Part shown: positions 1 to 6,463 of the stretch, one piece after another
Numbering within the stretch: position 1 is the first letter of the stretch
Layout of the letters: every line of letters begins with the position of its first letter
NCBI GenBank assembly: GCA_004556565.1
Contig: SFGN01000105.1
Span: 1-6,630 of the forward strand
Source: Lachnospiraceae bacterium
Lineage (GTDB): Bacteria; Bacillota_A; Clostridia; Lachnospirales; Lachnospiraceae
Reading direction: 5' to 3'
Length of the DNA: 6,630 nt
Notes under the pieces: generated by a model
What the model was told of the DNA's origin: nothing
The model's database searches: none
What the model saw: the letters and a program-made list of their open reading frames with translations, nothing else
Translations under genes and position numbers: made by a program

Positions 1-145
1 TTTGGTAGAGAAGCTGTCTGAAAAAGGTGTGGAGTTCGTCAGTAAGAAAGAGGCAATCGATACTACGACACCGACAGGGAAGTTTATGCTCACTGTCTTC
101 AGCGCTGTTGCCGAGCAAAACGGTTTCAAAAGTCAGCCGGAGTAA
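1..145 (+). pseudogene. Serine recombinase (resolvase/invertase family) fragment, 3' end lost
   Basis: The frame starting at base 2 is open from the window edge to a TAA at 143-145. Its residues run LVEKLSEKGVEFVSKKEAID, then TTTPTGKFMLTVFSAVAE. This matches the late part of the catalytic domain of serine recombinases, where a conserved E-x-I-D-T-x-T-P-x-G-K stretch is followed by a helix ending in A-E-x-E-R. In intact proteins the chain continues through that helix into a DNA-binding region. Here similarity ends right after A-E and the frame finishes with ten unrelated residues, so the DNA-binding part is missing and the product should be inactive. The upstream part lies outside the window, so the length of the remnant and the state of its Ser nucleophile are unknown. 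It probably marks the edge of an old mobile element. A small deletion or frameshift after base 115 is the likely cause of the break. Confidence 0.8.
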
Positions 146-353
146 TGTAGCCATAAGGGGTTATCTGCGGTCAAAATGTCGGTTCTGCATCCGATGTTTT
201 GACCGCAACAATACATAGAAGCACTACCAAGCCTGTATATCTTCGATGACAAAAATTATTGGGCAAAAGACGCATTACGCATAGTACGCAAACAGCGGAT
301 TTCCAAATGCAAAAAAACATTCGCGTTCATAAATAGATAATTTGCGAATCGGA
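146..353. other. Gene-free stretch between recombinase remnant and R-M operon
   Basis: No reading frame here looks like a protein. A short frame that opens at base 27 and runs to 218 overlaps the recombinase remnant out of frame and crosses the hairpin, so I read it as chance. The only clear structure is the inverted repeat at 166-207. A weaker 6-bp inverted pair, ATTCGC at 319-324 and GCGAAT at 344-349, has a 19-base spacer and could be chance. The stretch then leads into the promoter at 354-382. No tRNA, CRISPR or insertion-sequence ends are visible. Confidence 0.6.
166..207. repeat. Long inverted repeat / hairpin
   Basis: The left arm is 166-182 (TGCGGTCAAAATGTCGG) and the right arm is 191-207 (CCGATGTTTTGACCGCA), around an 8-base loop. 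As DNA the arms match at 15 of 17 positions: an 11-bp outer block and a 4-bp inner block with a two-base mismatch between them. As RNA the two mismatched positions become U-G and G-U wobble pairs, so the transcript can form an unbroken 17-bp stem. No T-run follows on either strand, so a classical intrinsic terminator is not supported. It may be a transcription barrier behind the recombinase remnant, a recombination or protein-binding site, or the remains of a small mobile element. Confidence 0.75.
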
Positions 354-382
354 TGGAAATCTTCATAAATATGTGCTACAAT
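354..382 (+). promoter_or_regulatory. Predicted sigma-A promoter for the XRE-hsdRMS operon
   Basis: The -10 hexamer TACAAT (377-382) is preceded by TG one base upstream (374-375), giving an extended -10 element typical of Gram-positive bacteria. At a 17-bp spacing lies TGGAAA (354-359), which matches the -35 consensus TTGACA at four of six positions. Transcription would start near base 389, about 30 bases before the XRE start codon. No other promoter of this quality is visible ahead of hsdR, and the later genes are packed closely, so this is the likely main promoter of the whole locus. Confidence 0.6.
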
Positions 383-386
383 ATTG
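379..386. promoter_or_regulatory. Possible operator palindrome over the -10/start region
   Basis: CAATATTG is a perfect 8-bp palindrome that overlaps the end of the -10 hexamer and lies just before the expected transcription start. A dimeric XRE protein bound here would block RNA polymerase, which would fit self-control by the first gene of the operon. Eight AT-rich bases can occur by chance and no second copy was seen, so this is tentative. Confidence 0.2.
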
Positions 387-419
387 TTATATATCACAAG
401 ATACGGAGGGTTTCCCGAT

Positions 420-623
420 ATGCGCATCAGCTACAATAAACTCTGGAAGATGCTTATTGACAAGAACATGAAAAAGAGTGATTTGAGAGAAAAAGCCGGC
501 ATCAGTTCTGCCTCCCTTGCAAAGCTCGGCAAAGGAGACAACATAACCACGGATGTTCTTCTTCGTATCTGCGAGGTAATGGATTGCCGGATTGAAGATA
601 TTCTTGAAACGGTTCGTGACTAA
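420..623 (+). CDS. Small Cro/C1-type (XRE family) helix-turn-helix regulator
   Basis: This is a 67-residue stand-alone DNA-binding protein. The Cro/C1 fold is visible as an N-terminal helix (about residues 4-16), a scaffold helix and turn at 18-29 (KKSDLREKAGIS), a recognition helix at about 30-39 (SASLAKLGKG), and a C-terminal part with LLRICEVMDCRIEDIL at 47-62. That last segment is typical of small YozG-like regulators. It has no second domain. The ATG at 420 is chosen because GGAGGG (405-410) lies nine bases upstream; a TTG at 384 in the same frame has no such site and lies before the expected transcript start. The gene is 34 bases ahead of hsdR with no terminator between, so it is probably co-transcribed. 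By analogy with controller proteins of other R-M systems it may regulate restriction expression. An antitoxin role is less likely because no toxin gene is adjacent. Confidence 0.85.
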   Translation: MRISYNKLWKMLIDKNMKKSDLREKAGISSASLAKLGKGDNITTDVLLRICEVMDCRIEDILETVRD

Positions 624-657
624 CCAACGCCAAAGAATTTGATTAGGAGGTTTTGGC

Positions 658-3000
658 ATGACCATATTGGGCAAGAAACAGATGTCGGAAGAAGACATCA
701 AATTGAATTATATTACTCCGGTCATTCTTGATGGATGGAAGGGTCACGTTACGATGGAGACCAAGATCACGGATGGTAGGATCAACATTAGTGGCAATAT
801 CGTTGCTCGTAGTAAGCCTAAGTTTGCCGACTATATGCTTTACCTCAATGACGGGAAGCCCATCGCTGTAGTCGAAGCAAAGGATAATAATCATTCTGTA
901 TCTCACGGCTTGCAGCAGGCAATGACTTATGCGCAGATGATGGATCTCCCGTTTGCATATTCCTCAAACGGCGATGCGTTCTATGAGCATGACTTCTTGA
1001 CCGGACAAGAGCAGCAAATTGCATTGGAGCAATTTCCAACTCAAGAGATGCTTGTGGCGAGATATTACGCTGAGCTGCACAACGGCAAGGGCATTTCCGA
1101 TATGGAAAAGAAAATTGTCTCGCAGCCGTACTATTCTTCTCAAAGCACGTACCCTCCACGTTACTACCAAAGAAACGCAGTAAACAGAACTGTAGAGGCT
1201 ATCGCAAGAGGACAGCAACGCTTGTTGCTTGTCATGGCTACCGGAACAGGTAAAACATATACTGCTTTCCAGATTGTGTATCGCCTACTTCGTTCTGATC
1301 TCAAAAAGAGAATTTTGTATCTGGCTGACAGAAATATTCTTGTAGACCAGAGTATTTTGCAGGACTTTGCACCACTTGAAAAAACCATTTACAAAGTGGA
1401 TTTCTCCGACAAGGAATGTTTGAGCAAGATCGCATCCCACGAAATAAATTTTGCTCTCTATCATCAGATGGTCGGACAGAATGACGAGGAGCACTTTAGA
1501 CAAATTCCCGCAGAATACTTTGACCTCATTATTGTGGACGAGTGTCATCGTGGAAGTGCCAAGGAGGACAGCAACTGGAGAAAGGTTCTGGAGTATTTTT
1601 CTTCTGCAACCCAAATCGGTATGACCGCTACTCCAAAAGAGAGCGAAAAGGTATCGAATATAGATTACTTTGGAGAGCCTGTCTATACTTACAGCTTAAA
1701 GCAAGGCATCGAAGACGGATTCCTTGCTCCGTTCAAGGTTATCAATATCACGACAAACATCGGTGACGGATGGAGACCGTACAAAGGTCAAACCGACATC
1801 TATGGCAACGAGATTGAAGACCGCATCTACAACAACAGGGACTACGACTACAGTATCATTCTCCAAGACCGTATTGACGAGGTTGCAAGGGAGATTACCG
1901 AGTATCTGAAAAGTACCGACAGGATGCAGAAAACCATCGTGTTCTGTGCTTCCGAAGATCATGCCGAGCGTATGAGAATCGCCCTCATCAACCATAACGC
2001 TGATATGGTAAAGGAGAATCCGGACTACTGTGTTAGAATCACCGGTTCCGATGTTTATGGAAAATCCAAACTTGACTATTTCATCTCCGTGTCCAGCCCT
2101 TATCCGGTTATCGCTACGACATCCGAACTACTTTCCACCGGCGCAGACTGCAAAATGACAAAGTTGATTGTCCTGGACAAGACAGTTGAGAGCATGACCA
2201 CCTTTAAGCAGATCATCGGTCGTGGAACCCGTATCAGAGAAAAGGACGGCAAGACACATTTTGTCGTTATGGACTTCAGAAACGTGACGAGACTCTTTAC
2301 CGACCCAGATTGGGACGGTCCTATTGAGCAGGACGAAGGTTTCCAACATGGCAGCGGAGGCAACAAGCCGAAAGGTGGCGGTCATGGTGGCGGAGGAAAA
2401 GAACCTCCCGTTGACCCTGTTGAAACTCCAATTGTCGATAAAGATGGATGCAGAGTGAAGATTATCAACAAGACCGTTTCTGTCTATGATGCCAACGGCA
2501 AGCTGCTTCGACAGGAAGATATTATTGATTACACGAGAACCAATATCAAGGGCGAGTATGCCTCTCTGTCTGACTTTATCCACAAGTGGAAGGCATCGGA
2601 CAAGAAGAAAACGATTGAACAGTCCTTTATGGCAATGGGCATTGATTTGAAAGCGTTGAAAGCAGATCAGGGAATGTCTGATGTTGATGATTTTGATTTC
2701 ATCTGCTATGTGGCATACGGTAAGAAGCCGCTGACGAGAAAAGAACGAGCGGATAACGTAAAAAAGAAAGACTTCTTCAGCAAGTATTCTGCCGAAGCAC
2801 AGGCAGTCCTCTCCATTCTCTTGGAGAAGTATATGAACCAAGGAATTACAGAGGTTGAGGACATCAAGGTTCTTTCTCTTGCGGATTTTGCCGAATTTGG
2901 AAAGCCCGCAAAGATCGTAAAGCTGTTCGGCGGCAAGGCGCTATATGAAGCGGCTATTAAGGAACTTGAAGCACACATTTATGAATTAGAGGTAAGTTGA
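658..3000 (+). CDS. hsdR: Type I restriction enzyme, R subunit (HsdR, type IB-like)
   Basis: This is the DNA-cutting and translocating subunit of a type I R-M complex, 780 residues long. The N-terminal PD-(D/E)xK nuclease shows D58, E73-A-K75 and a following Q-x3-Y motif (Q87, Y91), the type I signature. The SF2 helicase motor follows: a Q-tip-like YQRNAV at 170-175, Walker A MATGTGKT at 193-200, motif II DECH at 294-297, motif III MTATP at 322-326, and motif VI QIIGRGTR at 518-525. A Gly-rich linker (565-580) leads into a C-terminal domain like that of EcoEI R, which should contact the methylase core. EcoKI and EcoR124I HsdR exceed 1000 residues, while type IB proteins such as EcoAI are near 800, so the size fits type IB. 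AGGAGG (645-650) lies seven bases before the ATG. No frameshift or missing key residue is seen. Confidence 0.95.
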   Translation: MTILGKKQMSEEDIKLNYITPVILDGWKGHVTMETKITDGRINISGNIVARSKPKFADYMLYLNDGKPIAVVEAKDNNHSVSHGLQQAMTYAQMMDLPFAYSSNGDAFYEHDFLTGQEQQIALEQFPTQEMLVARYYAELHNGKGISDMEKKIVSQPYYSSQSTYPPRYYQRNAVNRTVEAIARGQQRLLLVMATGTGKTYTAFQIVYRLLRSDLKKRILYLADRNILVDQSILQDFAPLEKTIYKVDFSDKECLSKIASHEINFALYHQMVGQNDEEHFRQIPAEYFDLIIVDECHRGSAKEDSNWRKVLEYFSSATQIGMTATPKESEKVSNIDYFGEPVYTYSLKQGIEDGFLAPFKVINITTNIGDGWRPYKGQTDIYGNEIEDRIYNNRDYDYSIILQDRIDEVAREITEYLKSTDRMQKTIVFCASEDHAERMRIALINHNADMVKENPDYCVRITGSDVYGKSKLDYFISVSSPYPVIATTSELLSTGADCKMTKLIVLDKTVESMTTFKQIIGRGTRIREKDGKTHFVVMDFRNVTRLFTDPDWDGPIEQDEGFQHGSGGNKPKGGGHGGGGKEPPVDPVETPIVDKDGCRVKIINKTVSVYDANGKLLRQEDIIDYTRTNIKGEYASLSDFIHKWKASDKKKTIEQSFMAMGIDLKALKADQGMSDVDDFDFICYVAYGKKPLTRKERADNVKKKDFFSKYSAEAQAVLSILLEKYMNQGITEVEDIKVLSLADFAEFGKPAKIVKLFGGKALYEAAIKELEAHIYELEVS
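2988..2992 (+). promoter_or_regulatory. Ribosome binding site deciding the hsdM start
   Basis: AGAGG lies inside the last codons of hsdR. It is ten bases from the ATG at 3003, four from an in-frame TTG at 2997 that overlaps the hsdR stop, and sixteen from another in-frame ATG at 3009. The spacing favours 3003. Translation of hsdM is therefore probably coupled to that of hsdR. Confidence 0.55.
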
Positions 3001-3002
3001 CT

Positions 3003-4523
3003 ATGGCTATGCAGTCAGGTTTTATAAAAAGAATCCGTGATATTATGCGCATGGACGCAGGTATCAACGGCGATGCTCAGCGAATTGAGCAGATGGTATG
3101 GATGCTTTTCTTGAAAGTATACGACGCCAAAGAAGATGACTGGGAACTGAATGAGGATGACTACGAATCCATCATTCCCGAAGACCTCAGATGGAGAAAT
3201 TGGGCAAAGGCCGACAGCAACGGCCATGCTATGACCGGAGACAAGCTGCTGAATTTCGTCAACAACACTCTGTTCCCGGTGCTGAAAGGTAACGATGTAA
3301 AAGAAGGCGACACGGTTATCTATGAGGGGATCAAGGTTACACCTGATACTCCGATTAAGAAAGCAATCGTGAAATCGACCTTTGAAGACGCCAACAACTA
3401 TATGAAAGACGGCGTATATCTCCGTCAGGTCATTGATGTGATTGATGAAATCGAATTTGATGACGTAAAAGAAAGCCATGCTTTCGGCTTTGTTTATGAA
3501 GAAATCCTTCGTGAATTGCAGTCTGCCGGTTCCTCCGGTGAGTTTTACACGCCGAGAGCAGTTACCGAGTTCATGGCGCTGATGATCAAGCCGAAACTGG
3601 GAGAAAAGATGGCTGACTTCGCTTGCGGTACGGGTGGCTTTATTACTTCCTGGCTTGGACAGTTATCCAAGCAGGTAACCGATACTTCTGCTCAAAAGCA
3701 GCTTGATGACAGCATTTACGGAATCGAGAAAAAGCCGTTTCCGTATCTGCTCTGCGTGACCAATATGCTGCTGCATGACATTGAAGTTCCCAACATCTAT
3801 CATATGAACTCGTTGAAGCATAATCTGCTGGACTATACAGATGCGGATAAGTTCGACGTCATCTTGATGAACCCTCCCTATGGCGGACATGAGGACAAGT
3901 CCATTCAGGGCTTCTTCCCCGATGATCTGGCAAGCTCGGAGACCGCCGATCTGTTTATGTCGGTTATCCTGTACCGTTTGAAAAAGAACGGCAGAGCCGC
4001 CGTCGTCGTGCCGGATGGTTTCCTGTTCGGCCTGGACAATGCAAAAGTAAATATCAAGAAAAAGCTCATTGGCGAATTTAATCTGCACACCGTTGTCAGA
4101 CTGCCCGGCTCTGTGTTCAGCCCTTATACTTCCATTACCACCAATCTGTTGTTCTTCGATAACACAAAGCCGACAACGGAAACATGGTTCTACAGAGTAG
4201 ATATTCCGTCCGACAGAAAGCACTTCTCCAAGACCAAGCCCATGGAGCTGAAACACTTCGAGGATTGTATCGCTTGGTGGAACAACAGAGAGGTCATTCC
4301 CGACGGCGAATACTTCAAGGCGCAGAAATATACCGCCGATTATCTGCTGAATGAACAGGGATGCAATATTGACCTTTGCGGCTATCCTCATGAGGAAGAA
4401 GAAGTTCTCGATCCTCTCGACACGATCAGAGAGTATCAGGAAAGAAGAACAGCCCTCAATGCCGAAATCGACAAGGTGCTTGCAGAACTGGAAGCCTTGC
4501 TGCCGGGAGGTGTAACAGAATGA
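3003..4523 (+). CDS. hsdM: Type I DNA methyltransferase, M subunit (HsdM)
   Basis: This N6-adenine methyltransferase subunit uses S-adenosylmethionine. Two HsdM with one HsdS form the modification enzyme, and HsdR joins to make the nuclease. Numbered from the ATG at 3003 (506 residues), the N-terminal helical domain has GFIKRIRDIMR followed by IEQMVWMLFLKVYDAKE. The catalytic domain starts at GEFYTPR (179-185). The AdoMet-binding motif I is DFACGTGGF (205-213) and the catalytic motif IV is NPPYGG (290-295). The C-terminal part ends in a helical, charged tail. Length fits type IB HsdM proteins of about 490 residues. The start lies two bases after the hsdR stop, and the end overlaps hsdS in an ATGA, so subunits are made in a coupled way. 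Catalytic motifs look intact. Sampled 60-base rows in the gene are 50-57% G+C, well above hsdS TRD2. Confidence 0.96.
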   Translation: MAMQSGFIKRIRDIMRMDAGINGDAQRIEQMVWMLFLKVYDAKEDDWELNEDDYESIIPEDLRWRNWAKADSNGHAMTGDKLLNFVNNTLFPVLKGNDVKEGDTVIYEGIKVTPDTPIKKAIVKSTFEDANNYMKDGVYLRQVIDVIDEIEFDDVKESHAFGFVYEEILRELQSAGSSGEFYTPRAVTEFMALMIKPKLGEKMADFACGTGGFITSWLGQLSKQVTDTSAQKQLDDSIYGIEKKPFPYLLCVTNMLLHDIEVPNIYHMNSLKHNLLDYTDADKFDVILMNPPYGGHEDKSIQGFFPDDLASSETADLFMSVILYRLKKNGRAAVVVPDGFLFGLDNAKVNIKKKLIGEFNLHTVVRLPGSVFSPYTSITTNLLFFDNTKPTTETWFYRVDIPSDRKHFSKTKPMELKHFEDCIAWWNNREVIPDGEYFKAQKYTADYLLNEQGCNIDLCGYPHEEEEVLDPLDTIREYQERRTALNAEIDKVLAELEALLPGGVTE

Positions 4524-6001
4524 CCCCTGAGCAGTTAAAGGCAAGTATTCTGCAATATGCAATTCAAGGCAAGTTGACTCCGCAATTAGAGAGCGATGGA
4601 ACAGCTAAATCATTGTTAGAAAGCTGCTATACTGATGTAGAAATAGATGGCAGGCGGGTTAAGCAAAAAATGATTGCTGAAATAACGGATGATGAGAAAG
4701 CATTCGATATTCCAGAAAGTTGGGAATGGGTAAAACTCGGCAATGTCTGCACCATTGCAAGAGGTGGGTCACCACGTCCAATTAAAGAATACATTACTAC
4801 AGCTGGCGATGGCATCAATTGGATTAAAATCGGAGATACAGAAAAAGATGGCAAATATATCTGCTCTACAGCCGAAAAAATCAAGCCATCTGGTGCGTCT
4901 AAAAGCCGCATGGTTCACGCAGGAGACTTTTTGTTAACAAATTCGATGAGCTTTGGTCGTCCCTACATTCTGAAAGTTGACGGTTGTATTCATGACGGTT
5001 GGTTGGTAATAAGCCAAACAAAAGAGGTTTTTTATCAAGATTATCTTTATTGGATGTTGTCTTCCCAGTATGCATACTTTCAGTTTTGCAATAAGGTAAG
5101 CGGAGGTGTTGTAAAGAACCTAAATAGTGATAAGGTTGCAAATTCTGTATTCCCTCTTCCCCCTCTTGCTGAACAAAAGCGCATTGTTGCTAAGATCGAA
5201 GAACTCCTTCCGTATGTTGACCGTTATGCCGCAGCTTATGAAAAGTTGGAACAGTTTAACGCCAAGTTCCCGGAGGATATGAAGAAGTCCATTCTTCAAT
5301 ATGCTATTCAAGGTAAGCTCGTGGAACAAAGACCGGAAGAAGGAACAGGCGAAGAACTATACCGACAGATTCAGTATGAAAAACAGCGGCTCATCAAAGA
5401 AGGCAAAATCAAAAAGGAAAAGCCGTTGGCTGAAATTACGGAGGGTGAAAAGCCTTACGATATTCCTGACAATTGGACATGGGTGAGGTTTGGTGACTTG
5501 GGCAGTTATAAAAAGGGGCCTTTTGGTAGTGCAATCACCAAAAGTATGTTTGTTCCAAAAGGAAATGGCGCAATTAAGGTCTATGAGCAAAAGAATGCTA
5601 TTCAAAAAGACGCTACTCTTGGAGATTACTATATCTGCAGAGATTATTTTGAATCTAAAATGAAAGGATTTGAAGTTTTTCCGGGAGATATAATTGTTAG
5701 TTGCGCTGGTACAATTGGAGAAACATATGTAATGCCTGACGAATTTGAACAAGGTATTATTAATCAGGCGCTAATGCGAATGAAGATTTTTGAGCCATTG
5801 TACATTCCATACTTCTTAACATTTTTTGATTTTGTATTGAAAAAGAATGCCATAAGTAGTAGCAAAGGCTCTGCAATTAAGAATATTCCACCGTTTGAGA
5901 TTCTTAAAAACTATCTTGTTCCTATTCCGCCCCTTGCTGAACAAAAGCGAATCGTTGCCAAGCTTGAAGAAATCCTGCCGCTGTGTGAACGGTTGAAATG
6001 A
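4520..6001 (+). CDS. hsdS: Type I R-M specificity subunit (HsdS), two TRDs
   Basis: HsdS reads the split DNA target and holds the HsdM pair. The 493 residues have clear two-fold internal symmetry: ILQYAIQGKL at 10-19 and 258-267, AEIT...DIP(E/D)xW at 53-68 and 304-319, and PPLAEQKRIVAK at 214-225 and 470-481. TRD1 spans about 65-213 (it opens PESWEWVKLG, then RGGSPRP) and TRD2 about 316-469. The central conserved region (about 214-300) should form the spacer helix that sets the distance between half-sites. The actual target cannot be read from sequence alone. GGGAGGTG (4505-4512) lies seven bases before the ATG, which overlaps the hsdM stop as ATGA. TRD2 is very AT-rich: two sampled 60-base rows have about 27-28% G+C, against about 47% in the central conserved part. 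This is a mosaic pattern consistent with TRD exchange. The C-terminus LPLCERLK looks like a natural end, not a truncation. Confidence 0.95.
   Translation: MTPEQLKASILQYAIQGKLTPQLESDGTAKSLLESCYTDVEIDGRRVKQKMIAEITDDEKAFDIPESWEWVKLGNVCTIARGGSPRPIKEYITTAGDGINWIKIGDTEKDGKYICSTAEKIKPSGASKSRMVHAGDFLLTNSMSFGRPYILKVDGCIHDGWLVISQTKEVFYQDYLYWMLSSQYAYFQFCNKVSGGVVKNLNSDKVANSVFPLPPLAEQKRIVAKIEELLPYVDRYAAAYEKLEQFNAKFPEDMKKSILQYAIQGKLVEQRPEEGTGEELYRQIQYEKQRLIKEGKIKKEKPLAEITEGEKPYDIPDNWTWVRFGDLGSYKKGPFGSAITKSMFVPKGNGAIKVYEQKNAIQKDATLGDYYICRDYFESKMKGFEVFPGDIIVSCAGTIGETYVMPDEFEQGIINQALMRMKIFEPLYIPYFLTFFDFVLKKNAISSSKGSAIKNIPPFEILKNYLVPIPPLAEQKRIVAKLEEILPLCERLK
4547..4576 (+). repeat. hsdS internal repeat 1, copy A
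   Basis: This encodes ILQYAIQGKL (HsdS residues 10-19) at the head of the first half of the protein. Its partner is at 5291-5320 and gives the identical peptide with several silent base differences, so the repeat is kept by protein constraint more than by recent duplication. Confidence 0.85.
5159..5194 (+). repeat. hsdS internal repeat 2, copy A
   Basis: This encodes PPLAEQKRIVAK (HsdS residues 214-225) just after TRD1. The same twelve residues are encoded after TRD2 at 5927-5962. The two copies share the run CTTGCTGAACAAAAGCG, long enough to help homologous recombination between TRDs or alleles. Confidence 0.85.
5291..5320 (+). repeat. hsdS internal repeat 1, copy B
   Basis: This encodes the second ILQYAIQGKL (HsdS residues 258-267), opening the second half of the protein. 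It pairs with 4547-4576. Confidence 0.85.
5927..5962 (+). repeat. hsdS internal repeat 2, copy B
   Basis: This encodes the second PPLAEQKRIVAK (HsdS residues 470-481), after TRD2. Its last 18 bases also lie in the longer direct repeat (5945-6004) that recurs downstream at 6470-6529. Confidence 0.85.
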
Positions 6002-6004
6002 GGT
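5945..6004 (+). repeat. Direct repeat of hsdS 3' end, copy A (functional tail)
   Basis: These 60 bases hold the last codons of hsdS, its TGA and the GAGGT ribosome site of the next gene. They match 6470-6529 at 54 of 60 positions with no gaps, at an offset of exactly 525 bases. The next start codons (6011 and 6536) keep the same offset although the six bases before them differ. Confidence 0.92.
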
Positions 6005-6010
6005 AATAAT

Positions 6011-6460
6011 ATGACAGAAGAAAGAATTGCTAACTATAATGACCACGCCAAGTTTATGGCTGATATTGCCATGAGTATTCTAAATGGGAATAAGCGTGTG
6101 TTAGATGTAAATGGAGTCAAAGAAATCATTGCCTTATACTTATTGATTCCTTACATGACTCCCGACAAATTGACAACACCAGACGAAAAATGTGTAATTC
6201 CCAATGTTAGTGGAAATTTTTGCGGTGACATCTCTCTTGAAGACCTAAGAAACGCAATATGTCACTCTTTTGTTACAGTCGAAGAAGATAGAAACGATGG
6301 TACTATACATGGTAAGCGCCTAGTAGTTGACGACAGAGCATCGTTTCATAATCGAAAAAGCCATGCTGATATGGGGATACATTCAACCGCGACGAACATT
6401 ATGATTGAGGATGCACACAACCGGCTTGTTGAACTATTTACAGAAATCCAAAATGCATAA
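6011..6460 (+). CDS. Small HEPN-like protein (RNxxxH motif), candidate RNase
   Basis: I do not recognise a named gene. The 149-residue product has DLRNAICHSFV at about 78-88, where R80-N81-x3-H85 fits the R-x4-6-H signature of HEPN domains, with the usual Asn after Arg. Many HEPN proteins are metal-independent RNases in defence and toxin systems. The flanks fit an all-helical fold: an N-terminal segment to about residue 48 with EIIALYLLIPYM, and a C-terminal helix IEDAHNRLVELFTEIQ (132-147). Several further His residues occur at 100-124. There is no ATPase, membrane segment or signal peptide. GAGG (6000-6003), overlapping the hsdS stop, lies seven bases before the ATG, so translation is probably coupled to hsdS. 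Two sampled 60-base rows show about 35-37% G+C, lower than hsdM. Non-catalytic HEPN proteins also exist, so nuclease activity is inference. Confidence 0.65.
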   Translation: MTEERIANYNDHAKFMADIAMSILNGNKRVLDVNGVKEIIALYLLIPYMTPDKLTTPDEKCVIPNVSGNFCGDISLEDLRNAICHSFVTVEEDRNDGTIHGKRLVVDDRASFHNRKSHADMGIHSTATNIMIEDAHNRLVELFTEIQNA

Positions 6461-6463
6461 GAC

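Noticed and set aside
166..207. Intrinsic transcription terminator
   Set aside because: The stem is strong but no T-run follows it on either strand.
27..218. 63-residue frame overlapping the recombinase remnant
   Set aside because: It is out of frame with the recombinase remnant, runs through the hairpin, has a Ser/Arg-rich chance-like composition and no ribosome site.
384..419. Upstream TTG start for the XRE gene
   Set aside because: It has no ribosome site and lies before the predicted transcription start; the ATG at 420 has GGAGGG at good spacing.
420..623. Antitoxin of a toxin-antitoxin pair
   Set aside because: The fold would allow it, but the neighbours are hsdR and a recombinase remnant, and no small toxin gene is adjacent.
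2128..2841. 237-residue minus-strand frame opposite hsdR
   Set aside because: Antisense shadow of the HsdR C-terminal half, with no recognisable domain.
2997..3002. TTG at 2997 as start of hsdM
   Set aside because: It is only four bases from the AGAGG site; the ATG at 3003 is at better spacing and is a stronger start codon.
3663..4562. Long open frame on the minus strand (299 residues) opposite hsdM
   Set aside because: It lies almost wholly opposite hsdM, whose motifs are unmistakable, shows no family motif of its own and is explained by codon bias of the sense gene.
4547..5962. CRISPR-like or tandem repeat array
   Set aside because: There are only two copies of each segment, in frame within hsdS; they are the known conserved regions of specificity subunits.
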